Shown here piece after piece: positions 47,123-58,800 of a stretch of DNA of 64,000 nt (its first letter is position 1; each line of letters starts with the position of its first letter). Position numbers and translations under genes: made by a program. This stretch comes from Scytalidium lignicola (lineage: Eukaryota; Ascomycota; Leotiomycetes): assembly GCA_002812745.2 (NCBI GenBank), contig NCSJ02000134.1, positions 1-64,000 of the forward strand, written 5' to 3'. The notes under the pieces were generated by a model. The model did no database searches, had not been told where the DNA came from, and worked only from the letters and a program-made list of their open reading frames with translations.

Positions 47123-47940
47123 TCAGTATAACCGACGATTTTAGAATTGTAATTCTTCTTAAGGACTAAAAACTCAAGGGTTCAAAAAATTACAACCTTT
47201 AAAGCTCTTATCTTATAGTATTACTCTAGTCTAAAGATCTTAAAGATTATGTTAATAATATTATTTCACCTTCTAAAGAAGATACTCTTAAGTAGAAGGC
47301 TTAACATAAAGATAACATTAAAACTTATATATATTTTAATGTTAATATTAACAACAAGGTTACATTATTAATCAAGGATTATAATATAACAAAGTTTGTT
47401 TAAAGTACTTTAAAAGCTTAATATCAAGGAAAAGGTTATAATCTACAATAAAAGTTCTTGTTTAAGTTAATCTTTATCAAACACAATTATTTCAACTTTA
47501 TAAGTGTATATATTACTATGTTTAAATCAATAATAGTTAATTTAAAGGTTGTTAAGGATAATAATATAAAGCTTCTTTATCAATTTATCTTTATTTCTAG
47601 TCTTGAGGATGAATATCCTATTTAAGCTAAACATTAATATTCAATTAGTAAATCAAAGAAGTTACTTATACTTACTCAACTTATAAAGAACATTGTTAAT
47701 GAATTTATCTTTACTATTAACTCCTTTAGTATTATTATGTATAATAAGAATAATTTAAATAATTTAAGCAATTTAAAGAACTTTAAGAATGTTAAGTATA
47801 ATTATTATAAGAAGAATAATTATAAGGAATTTAATTACTTTTAAAAGTATTTTAAAAAGTTTAAGGAATATAAAGCAAAGTAGTTTAACAAGAAGAAGTA
47901 AAAGAAAAAGGATAAGAATAAGTTTAAGAAGTTTAATGTC
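47123..47940 (+). pseudogene. Decayed Ty1/Copia Gag
   Basis: A plus-strand reading with stops contains a Gag-like series (YVNNIISPSKEDTLK, TYIYFNVNINNKVTLLIKD, LEDEYPI, LIKNIVNEFIFTI). Then comes a zinc knuckle at 47797-47838 in which all four C-x2-C-x4-H-x4-C positions read Tyr (YNYYKKNNYKEFNY). TGT to TAT and CAT to TAT changes are exactly what RIP would cause. It is followed by the usual lysine-rich tail. It appears cut off from its LTRs by the flanking TIR elements. Confidence 0.65.
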
Positions 47941-48207
47941 ATGACCTCTCTATTTAAAGGCCTAAGGCTTAGTAATACTGGTTACACAGAGAACCTTTAT
48001 AGTAGAAGAGAGAAGGTTATATAACCTGTTACATGATGGATCCAATGAATTTGAACGGATCTAAAGGCTCCAAGATCTATCAGGATCTAGAGGATCTAAG
48101 AAGTACAAAGGTTTATATAAGTAAATAGTTTTCTTAGTTAAATAAAGCTTTATGCTCAACTTAAATTGAATATCTTACAAAAGATCTTTTAGTAATAACT
48201 TAATGAA
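47941..48207. other. Less decayed spacer, possibly LTR-derived
   Basis: Contains GGATCTAAAGG, AAGATCTATCAGGATCTAG and AGGATCTAAG, a GATCT-rich stretch without decay. It may be a piece of LTR; no matching copy in the window. Confidence 0.3.
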
Positions 48208-48686
48208 TAGACTAGCCGGACCATNNNCGTCCGGACAAGACCGTAAGCCACACGGTCTCGTCTGCAAAAATTTAAGCGAGACCGTGGCTTATGGTCTGGT
48301 CTGGACAAGATTGTAAGTTACATAGTCTAGTCTTAGATTTTTGAGACTAAACTGTGAAACAGTCCTCATTTTTTAAGTCAGACAAGACCATGGTCTAGTT
48401 TAAATTAAATGAGATTGTAATTCGTTAATATTACTTAAATAAAACAAAAATATATTAAATATAATAACATTTTAGACTATATAATCTGAGTATAATCTGA
48501 GTATAATCTAACACTAATATACAGTCTTCATTTTTTAAGTTAAACTAGATTATAATCTTATAGTCTGATCTTAAAATTTTAACTTTAAACTGTGGTCTGT
48601 ATAATTTAGACTGTACAGATTATAATCTTGAAATAGTCCTCACAAAACTTATAGTCTAGTCTAGTCTAAACTGATCAGTTAGTCTA
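48208..48686. mobile_element. Foldback-like TIR element B (479 bp), related to element A
   Basis: Begins TAGACTAGCCGGACC and ends CAGTTAGTCTA, a decayed version of element A's terminus. The left part has GACCGTAAGCCACACGGTCT and its inverse nearby (GAGACCGTGGCTTATGGTCT). NNN at 48225-48227 marks a small gap. It is shorter than element A and more AT-rich in its right half. Confidence 0.65.
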
Positions 48687-50210
48687 AAANTAATTAACAA
48701 AGGAAATCAAATAGTAAAAGCAAAAAAAAAACTAAAATAAAATATATTAAAGATAGAAAAAAAGCTAAGAAAAAAAATACTTGTTAATATCTTAACAAAG
48801 AAAGTATAATAAATATAAACTAATAATACAAAACATAAGTATTATAATAATAATAATTATAATAGTAATAAAAAGAAAATAAATAATAAAAAGAAGAAAA
48901 AAGAAAAGAAAAAAAAGAAGAAAATATTTATAAATATATTAAAAAAGTATAATAATAACAAATTATTAAATTAAAAGATTAAACAAATCAAACAATTAAT
49001 TTAAAAAATTGATTTTAATCTGAAATCATTATCTTGTTGATAAGGTAATATTCTTTTGTTAATATTATAACAATAAAATTTTTATTATAAATTTATAAAT
49101 TTAATAATATTAAAATCTCAACATTACATTATTATATACAAGTAATAATATCTTATATGTTAAAAAAAACGAAAAGGAAAAACTTTATTATATATTAAAA
49201 CTTTAATAATATATATAATTAAGATAATACTACTTATTTATTATAATATAACTTAATAATAACTTTGTAAAAGAAAAAAGACAAAGTTAAAGAAGTTAAA
49301 ATTATTAAAAAAACATTATACTAAGAAAATCTAAAAGATTAACTTTAAGATTCTAAAAATAAAAAGTAAAACTATAATATACTCTAGTAAAGAAACTATA
49401 AAGATAAAAGACAAACCTTAGTCAAGACTTTAAATNAAAAAGTATAAAAGACAAGTATAAAGAAAATTAAACATTATTTGTAAGTAAAGAGGTTATATTA
49501 AACTTTGTCTACTTAAATTACTCTTNAAAAACAAAAGTTCTAAAAAAAGAAGAGATAATGTTTAAAGTTAACTAATATTAACATATTAACTTAAAAAAAT
49601 CTTAACTACAACAAGTTATATAAACATATTATATATATATACAAAGACAAAAGAGAAAGTAAAAGGTAAAAGTTAGTTTGTATAAAAGGAAATACTTATT
49701 ATAATACACTTATTACTCAACTTATAATTCATTGTTTATTACTTATCTCAAGTTCATAACAAAAGTAAAAGATTTATATAATAAAAGTATATAAAGTAAA
49801 TTCTTCAAAAATTATTAAAGAAAATATTTNAAAGATTTGAAGAAAAAGTATAAAATACTAAAGATATACTAACATATAAAGGATAACAATTATATACATA
49901 ATAAAAAGAATATAATTNAAAAAAAGAATATATAATAAGATTCGAATAGAATACTATATTAATTCAATTGATTAACCTCTTTAATTGCTTGATTTAAATT
50001 TAATTGAAAACATATAATAAGTTCTTAAGTAATTACTTAAAAATCATAAACTAATAAATAAATAAAAGTTAAAAAAAGCTTAAAGTAATTATATAAGATA
50101 TATAAGAAAATAAGACATTAATTAAATAGTATATTAACTATTTTATTAATATTATATTTGAAAAAATAACAAAGGTTAAAATGTNAAAAGAAAAGCTTTT
50201 CAAAGTAGTA

Positions 50211-50242
<32 letters not shown>
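48687..50242. other. AT-rich decayed DNA ending in an (AAT)n tract
   Basis: A-rich, stops in all frames, no recognisable protein. The (TAA)n run at about 50209-50242 could be the 3' tail of another LINE on the plus strand. Confidence 0.4.
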
Positions 50243-50243
<1 letters not shown>

Positions 50244-53200
50244 TGAAAATGCTTTTTTTAAGTAATAAAATTTACTTGTATAAGATAACTTAACTGTTTT
50301 TAATACTTCTTTATAAAATATTTACTTAAAACATAGTTGTAAATTAGAATAATTGAACCTTAACACTATGTTAATACTAAAGCCTAATTTAATACTAATA
50401 ATAAAGTTATACCTAGTACATTAAACACATTTAACTACAATGTTATAAGTAAGACATAAGTATGATATAGTTACAAAATATAACAATAATATCATAAGCC
50501 TTAACTATTAACAAAAGAATCAACAACATCAGAGTTATGAAGATAAGGAATACAATTAAAGAGAAATGACAAAGTAAGAGTTAAACAATAACGAACATAA
50601 GAATTTATTATAATTTAACTAGTTAGTTAAGGAGAGAAATGTGTATAAAGTACTCTAGTTAGTAGNAAAAAATTTTACACCTCAAATTCAAACATAAAGT
50701 AATTACAAAGTAATTTAACAACAATGATAACATACTAATTACTCATAAAAACCTAAAAGAAGTACTCATAAAAGTCATTCAACCTTAAAAGTATACATAA
50801 GCCTAGATAACAACCCTTTTAACAACAATAATGTAATCTAATAATAAGTATACAGAGAATATATAATAAAGGACTTATAGACTATTAACAAAAAAAAGAT
50901 TACAAAATCATCATATACACTTTAAGTATACTATTAAAGCTTAAGAACTACAACTTATAAGATATAATAACAACAATTAATATAACTATATTCTTATAAG
51001 GTAATATACATACAATAAGATAATTACCTAATGATAACATAATAATAATCTTCGAAGATGACTAGAAAAAATAATATTTGCTTAATATATAATAAGTTTA
51101 AAAGGTATTTAAAGAAGAAGCATAAATTGTTAATAGCAGAATTGTTGTATACATTAAAGGTATATCCAATTACTTATTAACTGAATATAACAAAGCCTTA
51201 ATCAAAGAAGTACTAGAAAAAGAGAATAAAATAATAATACTTCAAGTTAAAGCTTGTTAAGCTTATGAAGGAGGCTAATAACAAAAAGATTACTTATATA
51301 TTGAATTAACAACCATAAAAGATATATACAGACTTATAGACCAAGATTTATACTAAGAGGATTAAGTATTTTATTATAAACCATTTAAGAACAAGTTATA
51401 ACCAAAGTAATATTTCAAATGCTAAGCTTAAGGATATTGCACATAGTATTACAAGGCAAAGAAGTAATATACTTATTATACAAGAGTAATGTATAAAAGA
51501 GGAAAAGAAGAATATCCAACAAATTTAAGAGAAATTACACTTAAGTATTATAACTATAATAAAGAACATATAATATTTAATCAAAGCTGTCCAACAACAA
51601 AGGAGTATTAAGATTAAGTAAAAGAAATATATAAAAACAGAATAATAAAACTAACTAGACTAAATAACATAATCTATATTATAATTCAACTTAACATAAC
51701 TAAGTTAATGAAAAGCAATAAAGAAGAAGGATAATAGATAACATCTAGAAAGNAAAAGACTCAAAACTTNAAACAAACTTACAAGGTAAACTTATAAGTT
51801 TAAATATTATAAGAAGAACAAATAAAAATACTTTAAACAAATTTTCAAGTTAATATAATAACTCTACATCTAATTGACTACTACTTAACTCATTGTCAAG
51901 CTTTATAACTAGTCAAAGTGACGAAGATTCAACAAATTAACAATAATAAACTAGTTAATAAAGTAATATAACAATAAATACAATTATAATACAACTATGA
52001 TTACAGTCTTATACTAAAACCNAAAATNAAAAAACATAAATGCATAATAAAAGTATTAAAGAATAATAACAAGTATAATATATTAACAATTCAAGAATTA
52101 TAAGTAAACAAATAGACTAAAGATATATACTATCTAAATAATAAGAATTACTAAAGAATATAAGGTAGTAANAAAGTAATTATATATATATATAAACATT
52201 ACAAATTAACTGTATAATTATATAAAGTAAAAGAGGACTAAGTAAAAGTAATGTTTATAACTGAAAACATAATAATTTACTTAATATACTTAGTTGGATA
52301 TACAACTTCAAATTAGTATACACTTATCCATAATCTTATTATAGTAAAACTAGAAAATCACATAGTGTTAGGAACGAGTAATCGAATAGCTTTACCACTC
52401 GCCTAAAAAAGGCAGATTATTAGCGATCGCATCGCTAATAGCTATTCTACTATATATAGCGTTCCTAACACATAGTATTAACAAGTGATTTTAATCAATA
52501 TTACTTAATATAAGATAAAGAAGAAAGAATAAGTAACAAAGTCAATGAATTATTAACATTAGTATAATAATAAAAGCTTAAGCTTATTACATTCTAAGGA
52601 GAACTTACATAAAAACAGAATAATAATAAAAACTTAACCATTAACTATACTTAGTACATAATAAACCTCTGAATTCAATATATAAAAGCTGAAAACTAGA
52701 CTAGCTCAAGACTATACTTTATAACTTATCAAAATCAAACTTAAAGTAAGTAAACAATAAATGTATAGTAAAGAACTAAGTTATAGTTAGAGATTAATAG
52801 ACTACNAAAAAAGTTAAAGTAGTAATAACCAACTTATTACTCTTCTTAAGTTATATATTTACTAAGGAGTAATTAGATAAAGCAATTGATATACTAACAA
52901 AACAATTAATTGATATTATAAATAAGACAATACTCAGAAGAAAGTTATTAATTGGTTACTTAATATTATAGTAGAATTACATAACTAAGAAAGTAACTAA
53001 GGTTATTCAGAAAGTAGAATACTAATAGTATACAAATAAGTCTTTGTAAAATTATTAGAACTTAGATTAAGCTTTTAAGGAATAAAAGGAAAGAATTACT
53101 TAAGTTTAAACAAAAAGCTAATGACAAGTAATAATAACAATGACAAAGGATACTTACAAGTTGTAAATGCTTGAATAATAAGTATAAATATATAGTTATG

Positions 53201-55650
53201 TACTTGTTAACTTGTTAAAGATCCTAGAATTATATAGTAATAACCTAGAAAGACTATTAACACATATATATAATGAGAAAGTAATAATGTTTATAATTAA
53301 GTTTTTCCTAGAAGTGTAAGTAGATTATATTAAACTACAAGACATAAATCAAGCAAGAGCAATTAAGATAGACAAAGGCTATGACAAAGTAACTGTTATA
53401 CAAGCATTTCATAAGGTTAGAGTATAAAAAGCACTAAGGTTAGACTAATTAACCAATAAGTTTTTACAAGCTTATAGTTAGTTATTACAATGAATTTTAA
53501 CAATCTTAATCAAAACAAGCTTTAGACTAGAACACTTTCTTTGTAATTACTATATAGTGAATATAATAGTATTACAAAAACTAAGCAAGACAATAGAACA
53601 ATTATAACAAGCTAAAGGATGATGGCTAATCATATTATTTAGTTATATAATAAAAGTATTCAAAGTTATAATAACTACTTATATTATAAAAGCAATGAAG
53701 AAGTAAGGATTACTCTTAGAAGGACAGATAAGAAATAGATATAGTAGATTTACAAAATTAACAATAAGGATAATAATAAACATTGTTTATATAATATAAT
53801 GTTAAGGCATTATTATATTATTGTTATAACTTGATCTTAAAAGGGCATTTGACATAGTAGACTACAAGTGGTTATAACATATATTCTAAGAGAAAAGCTT
53901 CTTATAATGGTTAATAAGCTAGATTAACAATTACTTAACAGACAAGATTACTTGTTTATCCTTCAACAATGAAATGATTTAACTAATCTTAATAAAGGTA
54001 AGAGTTTTATAAGGTTTTTTATTTTTATTAATATTGTTTACATTATATATTTTTACTTTATACAATAAATTAAGAAAGATAAAAGGTTTAACTATAATCA
54101 GCTTTACAGATGATATAAACCTTCTTAATTGTGTATATACTATAAAGAGTTATTATAAGACATTAAAAGTAGGCTGGAAAATATGTGAAAGGTAAGTAGT
54201 ATGTAGAGGTATACAATTTAAAGCAAGTAAAAGCAAGTTAATATACTTTATATATACTTATACAATGAAGAAGGAATTGATATACTTTGGCAATGAAGAA
54301 TTGAAGTTTAAAGAATCAACTTGTTTTCTAAGGATTTAACTTGACTAGTAACTTAACTTCAAAGCTTATGCAAAGGTGATTAAGAAAAAGTTAGTTATAT
54401 AAACATTTGTATTAATAAGACTAATAACAAAGATATAAGGATACAACTTTATAAGAGTAAGATAGATTTATACAATAGTTATATGAAGTGTAATTGCATA
54501 TAATGTTGTTATATATTATCAACTTACAAAATCTGATAATAATTTAAGAGGAATTAGTTATTGCTTATTTATAACATAGTTATAATGTTTTTGTATAATA
54601 GTAGAAGCTTATAAAGACACTTTAATTCAAAGCTTAGAGATAGAGATATTCTGCTTATTACTAGACTTATACTTGAATAAAAGAGTAATAGTATTCAAGG
54701 ATTACCTTAATCATACAAGCTTAAAGTAGGTAATTTGCTGAATAAGTAATAAAGCAACAAGACTCTTGAAGAAAAAAAAGAAGATATAAACAGTAGATGA
54801 AAAAGCAATTACTTAAAGAAAGTAGTAAATACAAAGTAGTGTAGTTATAATAATGAAAGGGCTACTAAGTAACATTAAAGGTAATTAATATAATTGTAAC
54901 AAGAGATTGGAAAGTAAGATAGACTTAAAACTTCGAAGTTGTTAAGCTAGTTAGGTTATACAATTATACAGAAGTTGTAGACTTTCTTACTTTTAACNAA
55001 AAAAGTATTGCTCTTACATAATAAGTTAAATAAAGTAATTAATTTATTAATTATATAAATTCATATTAGCAAAATTGAATTACAAGTATATTTGTTTAGA
55101 TGTTGTATACTTAATATAAATATACTATTATACAATTATAAACTTATAAAAGAAACAACTTGTTATCTAATCATTGACTGTCTAAATTTAGAATAAACAA
55201 GNAAAAAGCTTTNAAAATAAGGGCTTATATAACAAGAGACTTGAGAGAGATATTAAGAAGTTATCAAGGATATAAACAGATTACTAACTAAGTGTTAATT
55301 ACAAGAAGGCTGTAAGAGTACAAATTAACAATATAACTAGAGATTTAAGAGTAGAATAAGATGATGGCAAAGTAATAATGTCTTAGAGAACTAAGCTACT
55401 AACTATTAACTTAATAATACAATGAAACTCTCCTTAACCAAGCTAGTAAGTTAAGTACTGGACAAGAGGATAGTAAAGACAAGGCAAGACAATTGTACTC
55501 AAGCAGATAAAGAGCAGTATAAAGGTTTTCACTTAGCCAAGAAGCTGGTATAGTTTCTTGTATAACAATGTAGTTATCCTGCATACCCTTAAGGTAGCCT
55601 CATGGCTTACAGTATAAGAATAATAATAATAATAATAATAATATAATTAN
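50243..55650 (+). mobile_element. RIP-decayed Tad1-like LINE
   Basis: Non-LTR retrotransposon read on the plus strand. ORF1 remnant: a zinc knuckle near 51412-51453 (C-x2-C-x4-H-x4-C with three of four ligands now Tyr). Then come EEYPTNLREITLK and KEHIIFNQSCPTTKEY (51510-51605), the typical multi-knuckle end of Tad1 ORF1. ORF2 reverse transcriptase: LDLKRAFDIVDYKWL near 53830, ITCLSFNN, and the catalytic motif FTDDINLL (54103 onward; FVDD-type). The element ends in an (AAT)n tail at about 55617-55648. Numerous TAA/TAG stops replace Gln/Trp. The 5' end is uncertain. It carries a 105-bp insertion at 52366. Confidence 0.8.
52361..52475. mobile_element. 105-bp LTR-like mini-element with CATAG target duplication, not RIP-mutated
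   Basis: The element is 52366-52470, bounded by perfect 11-bp inverted termini TGTTAGGAACG and CGTTCCTAACA and flanked on both sides by CATAG (52361-52365, 52471-52475). TG...CA ends plus a 5-bp duplication are signs of retroviral-type integration, so it may be a solo LTR of a very small retroelement. Inside are nested inverted repeats: AATAGCT/AGCTATT, GCC/GGC around A6, and TTAGCGAT-CGC-ATCGCTAA. It retains CpG and CpA sites, unlike the LINE around it. Confidence 0.85.
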
Positions 55651-55691
55651 TTAATAATATTTGGAAAAATTTTAAATTCTTTTAAAGTATT
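55651..55691 (-). pseudogene. Internal piece of hAT transposase, between LINE tail and Copia
   Basis: On the minus strand it encodes a run continuing directly from the hAT frame on the other side of the Copia (…KVLINT | LKEFKIFPNII). It includes the left target-duplication copy GTATT (55687-55691). It is followed by the LINE's (AAT)n tail, so the hAT was split twice. Confidence 0.7.
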
Positions 55692-55895
55692 TGTTAGTTT
55701 TACTTGTAGTACATAGTACAGTATATAACTTTACATAATATACTATTTATGCTTTTATAGTAGTTTGTTGTTTTTAAGGAGGAGTAAGAGTTTTACAAAG
55801 TTGTAAGAGCTTTGTCCTGCTCTTATTACCTAATCTAAACTAGTTTATACTTGTATATACCTAGTACATGACTGAAAACGAATAATCTATTAACA
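55692..55895 (-). repeat. 3' LTR of the Copia element (204 bp)
   Basis: On the plus strand TGTTAGTTTTACTTGTAG ... AATAATCTATTAACA; TG...CA borders with TGTTA/TAACA inverted ends. It has an 18-bp insertion-like difference from its partner near 55790. Confidence 0.9.
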
Positions 55896-58800
55896 TTGGA
55901 ATTACTCTGAAAATGAGTAAGCATTGTACATAGCTTTAAAACGCTTAAATCCGATGAGTTTTCTTAATTGCATACTAATTTCCTATTCAGGAATAGTCTG
56001 AAATTCTTCTTTTGTAATATCTCCTCCTTTACTATCTATAACATCTTGTTTTACCTATTCTACTACCTTTAAGTATACTTTGTTCATATCTAACAACTGT
56101 TTTAGAGTATTAAATAGCTTTACCTTAGTCATGAAATCAGTTGGATTTATTGTTCTCTGAATTCATTGTACTTTAATAATCTAGTATTGCTTATACACTT
56201 GTTAAAGGTATATTACATTGATTATAAGACATTTCTCTTGCATGGTTCTTAGCTTGACAAGGTAATTATACAATAACCTTGAATCTGTATATAAGACAAG
56301 TAAAAGTATAATTCTAAGGATTCTCTTGATAGTTGACTTGATTGTAATTCTTATATCAAATCCATAAGCTATTCTATATAATTCTAATGTTAATATGCTT
56401 TGTGTTACTCTTTTGTACTTAATCAAGGACTAGTGTAATATGTTTGCATTTTCCTTATAGTTTATGAGCATTATAACATAATTGATTTAAAAAGATAAGT
56501 TTGTATTGTTCGCAAATAAGGCATTTGTAAAGACTAATAATTGTAATTCCTCTTTGTTAAGCTTGACAAAGTGAATTCTCTTGGCAATACTCTAGAGTTG
56601 TTATTGTAACTGTTTGTTAAGTGCTTTCATGTCTTCCTTGTTGAGGTTAATAGCTTGAGTAGCTATTAACAGGTTGTAAGATGCCTTTGGTTGGCAAATT
56701 GAAGTTATATATACTCTTAAAGCTTGTTATACTATATATTACTCTTTAGTAGTATAGTTTTAATATATAGTCCTTTGTAAGCTTATTATAATAACTGGTT
56801 TACTTGTTACAAGTTATAAGTTAGCATATTAGTATTCTTGGGTAAGTGTGATTCTGATTTCCTCTAATTGTATTATTCTCTTGTTAAACTTGATTCTTTT
56901 CCTTGTAATAAGTATTTCTTACNTTTTTTACAAGGAATTTAGCCNTTTTTTAATTACTCTTGCTTGAGCTTTATGAATTGGATATCTTTGATAAACAAGG
57001 TATTATTAGTTTGAAGTCTTATAATATTAAATAGTTTAATGTTGTATAACAAGTATAAGTTGTATGTTGACAGCTTTATAACAAGTATGTTAACATAGTA
57101 AGAGTAATATGTCTTGAACTAATAGTTTCCAGTTTTAAGGACTTTGTAAAGTGGTTTTACAACTTGTAAAATCAAGCCTTCTGGGATGCTAAGTAGTTGT
57201 ATGAGTTCTTCAGGTGTTTATATGTAGAAATCACAGTTTAACGAAGTAGTTAATTAGATGTATACTTAAGAAATGTCTTATAAGTATAAGTTTATATATT
57301 TACCTTTTATAACAATAATATAAAGAATAATTCGTTAGTTAATTCGTTGAATGGTAAATGATTGTGTTAAGACAAATCTTTTCTTATTGTCCTTATATGC
57401 TTATACAATAAAATGTAACTTTTCAAAAGCTTTCTTTATTCTCTTATACTTAATCTTGTTTATAAACTTAACATTGAATATATATATATCCTTAAGTATA
57501 TCTTTGAGGTTTATAACTTTNAAAAACGCTTTTTTTTAATTAATCCAGTAAGCTTGGTTAATCAAAAAGCTATATATTATAGTTGGCTAGGTTCTTCATC
57601 TTGTAAGAAAATAATGATTTTAGGATATTTACAAGGTTTCTTATGTCCTTGTTTTATGAGTAATTCTAGTAGTAGAATGACTTTAATTGTTGAAGGATTT
57701 ATATTTTTATTTCTGTTTTGAGTATTTTTGGATTTTCCTTGTTAAACAAGGGAAATTGTCTTTTAATTGTTATCTTTAATGTTTAAGTTTAGTAGTTTAA
57801 TTTTGTTTATTCCTTTTATAAGTATAAGATATAGTTTTATACTTATTAACTTGAACAATATATTCTTGTATAATAATATTAATACATATGTTTTCTTGTT
57901 TATGTTGATAAGCTTGTATAACTTGTTCTATTTGTTATTTTAGCTTGTATTTCTTATTCTCCAGATGAGTACGTTTAAATTCAACAGTAAGTTATAAATG
58001 TTATTAATGTTAAGGTTGTTATAAGTGTTGAATATGTTTTGAACTAATTGTTTTGCTTTGATTTTGGTGATTTCCTCTATTACTTTCTTAATTGTTATAA
58101 CTCTTTGTGTAATTATTAAAACTAGAGTGTTATACTCTAATATATATAAGTAAGTATTATAAACAAAGAGTATAAAGATAAGTCTATTAAGTTTTGCTGA
58201 ATTATTAACAACCTTGAATATTATCTGTAAAGTTATATCCTTGTCAAGATTATGGATTTCAGTTGTAATTATCTAATAAGCATATTGTACAAGTGTATAA
58301 TATTGTTTAACTTGACTAATCAAATTATAAGCTTTTACTAGAACAACTTTGAAAGTTGTTTTTATAGTTATAATACTTTGTTAGAATTCCTTACTTATAA
58401 AGTTCTTTCTTATATTAGTTATAATTTGATTTAAGGGTCTTAAGTAAGTGTTAATCCAACAAGTTTATAAAGCGTTTTATATATACTTTGTAATTATGTT
58501 TTAAAGTTATCTACTAGCTTAATAATATATTCTTTTGTTAACAACATATAAAATGAGTTTATTATCTATATAAAAGATATTGATGATAATAAAATAGTTA
58601 AAGTTAACATTGTCTTATAAGTTGAACTTAAATCTTCTTAATGATTTAACATAATGTTAACATTGATTACAATACTTAAAAAGATATTTTAATACTTCTT
58701 TATCAATATTATGATTAGTATAGTTTAGAATATACTATAATCATGTTATGGATAAGTACTTGAAGTGTTTGTGTAAATGTTGTAATTTTATGTTAATCAG

